From assembly GCA_964390795.1 (NCBI GenBank), contig CAYMLQ010000024.1:1-33097 (forward strand): a DNA stretch of 33,097 bases, in the 5' to 3' direction. The stretch is from CAYMLQ01 sp964390795 (GTDB taxonomy: Bacteria > Verrucomicrobiota > Kiritimatiellia > RFP12 > UBA1067). Shown in pieces: positions 31,460-33,097 of this stretch. Position 1 is the stretch's first letter; every line of letters begins with the position of its first letter. Position numbers and translations under genes: made by a program. Under the pieces are notes generated by a model. It did no database searches. It had not been told where the DNA came from and worked only from the letters and a program-made list of their open reading frames with translations.

Positions 31460-32467
31460 TCACTTCGCCTCGGCTGCCTTCAGCACGTCGAGGAGATACG
31501 CCTGCGTCGTCGCGTGCTTCACATCCGGTGCGCCGGGGTAAATCAACTCACACGGAACGCCGGCCTCCTTGCAGTGCTCCTGGAGCTTCACGCCGAAGTT
31601 AGCCGTGTGCGTGGGATCCTTCTGCTCTTGTCCCAAGGCAGGCGCGTCATTAAAGAATAAGGCCACTGGAGGGTCATCCTTCGTCACCAGCGCGTAGGGC
31701 GAATACTCGGCGATCCACGGCAGGATCTTCTCGCGATTGGCGAGGAAGTCGTCGAACGGGGAGAGCTTTTTATCTTTGTCGCCCTTGAAGCCGAACGCGT
31801 GTCCGCCGTACTTGCTATTCGGCGTCCACTCTTTCATCTGCTTCGGGTCGAGCGTGGTCTGCGGCCCCGAGACCGCCGCACACCACAGCCGCGTGGACTC
31901 GCGCGCCACCGGGTCGGCGCTCTTCGGGTCGGCCATGTCATCGTGGAACGCCAGCCAGAGGCTCGAGCAGGCTCCGGCCGAACCGCCCGACGCGCCGATG
32001 CGCGCCTTGTCGAGGTTCCACTCGGCAGCCTTGCTGCGCACAAACTGCAGCGCCCGCGCTGCGTCGCTCAGCGGCCCCTTGACCGGCGGCACGACACCGT
32101 CAGCCGTCGCCTCGTTGACAAAGCGGTACTCGACCGACACCACCGAGATCCCGGCCTTCAGCATCTCGGGCAACAGTCCCGCTAACCCGCTCGACCGGTT
32201 TCCGCCGCTCCAGCCGCCGCCATGAATAAAGAATAGCACTGGCGTAGGCTTGTCCGATAGGGCTTTCCAGAAATGCAGTTTCTGCTTCGCATGCGTGCCG
32301 TAAGCGACGTCTTTCAGGGTCGGCTCGATGGCATACGCCTCCACGTTCTTGTTTGTGACCGCCGCCTTCGGCTGAGCAGCCACTTTCGCTGGCGCGTCCG
32401 CAGCCTGCACAGCCACAGCCGCCCCAAACGCCGCCAGAGCCAATAGATACCCAATACTCTTCTTCAT
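31460..32467 (-). CDS. Secreted alpha/beta-hydrolase, paralogue of the 22991-23977 esterase
   Basis: The 335-residue protein has a signal peptide (MKKSIGYLLALAAFGAAVAVQAAD) and an Ala/Lys-rich linker. It carries the same motifs as its paralogue: FIHGGGWSGGNRSS (oxyanion hole), SGGSAGACSSLWLAFHDD (nucleophile elbow) and PDVKHATTQAYL (likely catalytic His). Long blocks such as KILPWIAEYSPYALVTKDDPP are nearly identical between the two, indicating a duplication inside this locus. GGAGGAATAA precedes the ATG. Downstream the truncated fragment starts 4 bp after the stop; upstream lies the HzsA-related gene. Probable periplasmic carbohydrate esterase. Confidence 0.88.
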   Translation of the reverse strand: MKKSIGYLLALAAFGAAVAVQAADAPAKVAAQPKAAVTNKNVEAYAIEPTLKDVAYGTHAKQKLHFWKALSDKPTPVLFFIHGGGWSGGNRSSGLAGLLPEMLKAGISVVSVEYRFVNEATADGVVPPVKGPLSDAARALQFVRSKAAEWNLDKARIGASGGSAGACSSLWLAFHDDMADPKSADPVARESTRLWCAAVSGPQTTLDPKQMKEWTPNSKYGGHAFGFKGDKDKKLSPFDDFLANREKILPWIAEYSPYALVTKDDPPVALFFNDAPALGQEQKDPTHTANFGVKLQEHCKEAGVPCELIYPGAPDVKHATTQAYLLDVLKAAEAK

Positions 32468-32511
32468 TTATTCCTCCTGTTTTGTTCAGTCTTCGCTTGA
32501 AACGATTACGT

Positions 32512-32527
32512 CGATTCATTCGAATCG
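32512..32527. repeat. Small hairpin in the HzsA-related/esterase spacer
   Basis: CGATTC-ATTC-GAATCG, a 6-bp stem in the 114-bp spacer 32468-32581. It may be a regulator site or transcript hairpin. Nothing else was recognised there. Confidence 0.3.
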
Positions 32528-32581
32528 CCCGACACCCTCGCATTTCTCCAAGAATAACCTCGCCCCGCCGCCACGCCCGCT

Positions 32582-33097
32582 CTACTGCAATACCGGATAC
32601 ACGATCCAGCCGTCGGCTTGGCCGCGCGGGTCGTGATCGTGCCCGAAGAAGGAGGCGTTCGACTCCATGAAGAGCACCAGCCGCCGCATCTCCTCGTCGG
32701 TCAGTTTGACCTCGTGGTGTCCCTTGGCCAGCAGGGCGTAGAGCGGCGAGGCGTACGCGCCGAATTTGCCCGGCTCGGTGTAGGGCGGCGTGAAGGCGTC
32801 CCACTCGATGCCCGCGCCGTAGTGGTGAACGTACCTGGCCAGGCTGCGCACCGAGGTGTAGAAGAAGTCCTTGTCGGCCAGGAAATTGCCTTTGCGCAGG
32901 TCGGGCGCCTTGGCGTCTCGCTTCTCGCCGTGGCAGCTCACGCACTTGGCGTCCAGCACCGGCTGCACGAGGCGCGGGAAGCTGAAGGGGTTCGACCCGT
33001 TGACCTCGGGCGCGATCACCGACGGCGTGCGCCGCATGGCCAGCGGCGTGGCCGACGTCTTCTGCGGCACCACGCCCACGCGCTGCTCGTGGCAGCC
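32582..33097 (-). CDS. HzsA-related protein, C-terminal haem domain (5' end outside window)
   Basis: The coding sequence enters from the right edge; its first visible codons read GCHEQR, the end of a CxxCH haem motif. A second motif, CVSCH, lies in RLVQPVLDAKCVSCHGEKRD. The pattern PSVIAP...PFSFPRLVQPVLD and the ending (FGAYASPLYALLAKGHHEVKLT, then LFMESNASFFG) align with the C-terminus of the complete HzsA-related protein at 8975-11923. About 171 residues are visible; the whole protein is probably near 1000. It sits 114 bp upstream of the esterase at 31460-32467, in the same orientation. Confidence 0.85.
   Translation of the reverse strand, partial: GCHEQRVGVVPQKTSATPLAMRRTPSVIAPEVNGSNPFSFPRLVQPVLDAKCVSCHGEKRDAKAPDLRKGNFLADKDFFYTSVRSLARYVHHYGAGIEWDAFTPPYTEPGKFGAYASPLYALLAKGHHEVKLTDEEMRRLVLFMESNASFFGHDHDPRGQADGWIVYPVLQ

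Overview
The window looks like a high-GC chromosome segment from a PVC-group bacterium, most likely Verrucomicrobiota/Kiritimatiellota or Planctomycetota. This is an inference. It rests on an ECF sigma factor coupled to a Ser/Thr kinase, a formylglycine-type sulfatase with an EF-hand tail, two HzsA-related cytochrome-like proteins, DUF6259 and GH36-like secreted enzymes, and abundant short palindromic repeats. No rRNA, tRNA or CRISPR array was found.

Layout. 1-5183 (+): a secreted protein of unknown function with a strong terminator, then an ECF sigma / zinc-ribbon Ser/Thr kinase signalling pair, then a secreted paralogue of the kinase's C-terminal domain that appears to derive from a duplicated, internally deleted copy of the kinase gene. 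5423-6718 (-): an AAA_14/DUF4143 ATPase with an 18-bp direct repeat upstream. 6791-11923: a GH36-like secreted glycosidase divergent from a large HzsA-related protein. 12013-12954: a RAYT (REP-associated tyrosine transposase) surrounded by at least eight REP hairpins. 13072-15428 (-): a GH78 rhamnosidase lacking its catalytic barrel, and a secreted PNPOx-fold protein. 15743-21929 (-): FeoA, FeoB, a DUF6259 protein and a radical SAM protein. 22078-22892 (+): a tandem YbjQ pair. 22991-33097 (-): a colinear catabolic block holding an HzsA-related C-terminus, an esterase, a fragment, a GH36-like enzyme, a BPSS1187-like hydrolase, and a sulfatase-esterase-esterase run with overlapping stop/start codons.

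How the genes fit together. The secreted sulfatase, esterases and GH-D-clan glycosidases suggest breakdown of a sulfated, acylated plant or algal polysaccharide in the envelope. The HzsA-related proteins recur in this context with unknown chemistry. FeoAB imports ferrous iron, which would fit haem-protein demand and a low-oxygen niche.

The most unusual signal is the REP system. At least five hairpin families with different stems are scattered through the window. Several share a GTAG/GTAA head and some form inverted pairs. They are not confined to spacers: they are inserted in frame into an HzsA-related protein, a GH36-like enzyme and an esterase signal peptide; they encode the repetitive tail of the RAYT itself; and they supply the stop codons of four genes. 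The second notable signal is the kinase module, in which a complete lipoprotein signal with its own ribosome-binding site lies in frame inside the kinase gene, and the sigma-kinase promoter/start block has been duplicated downstream.
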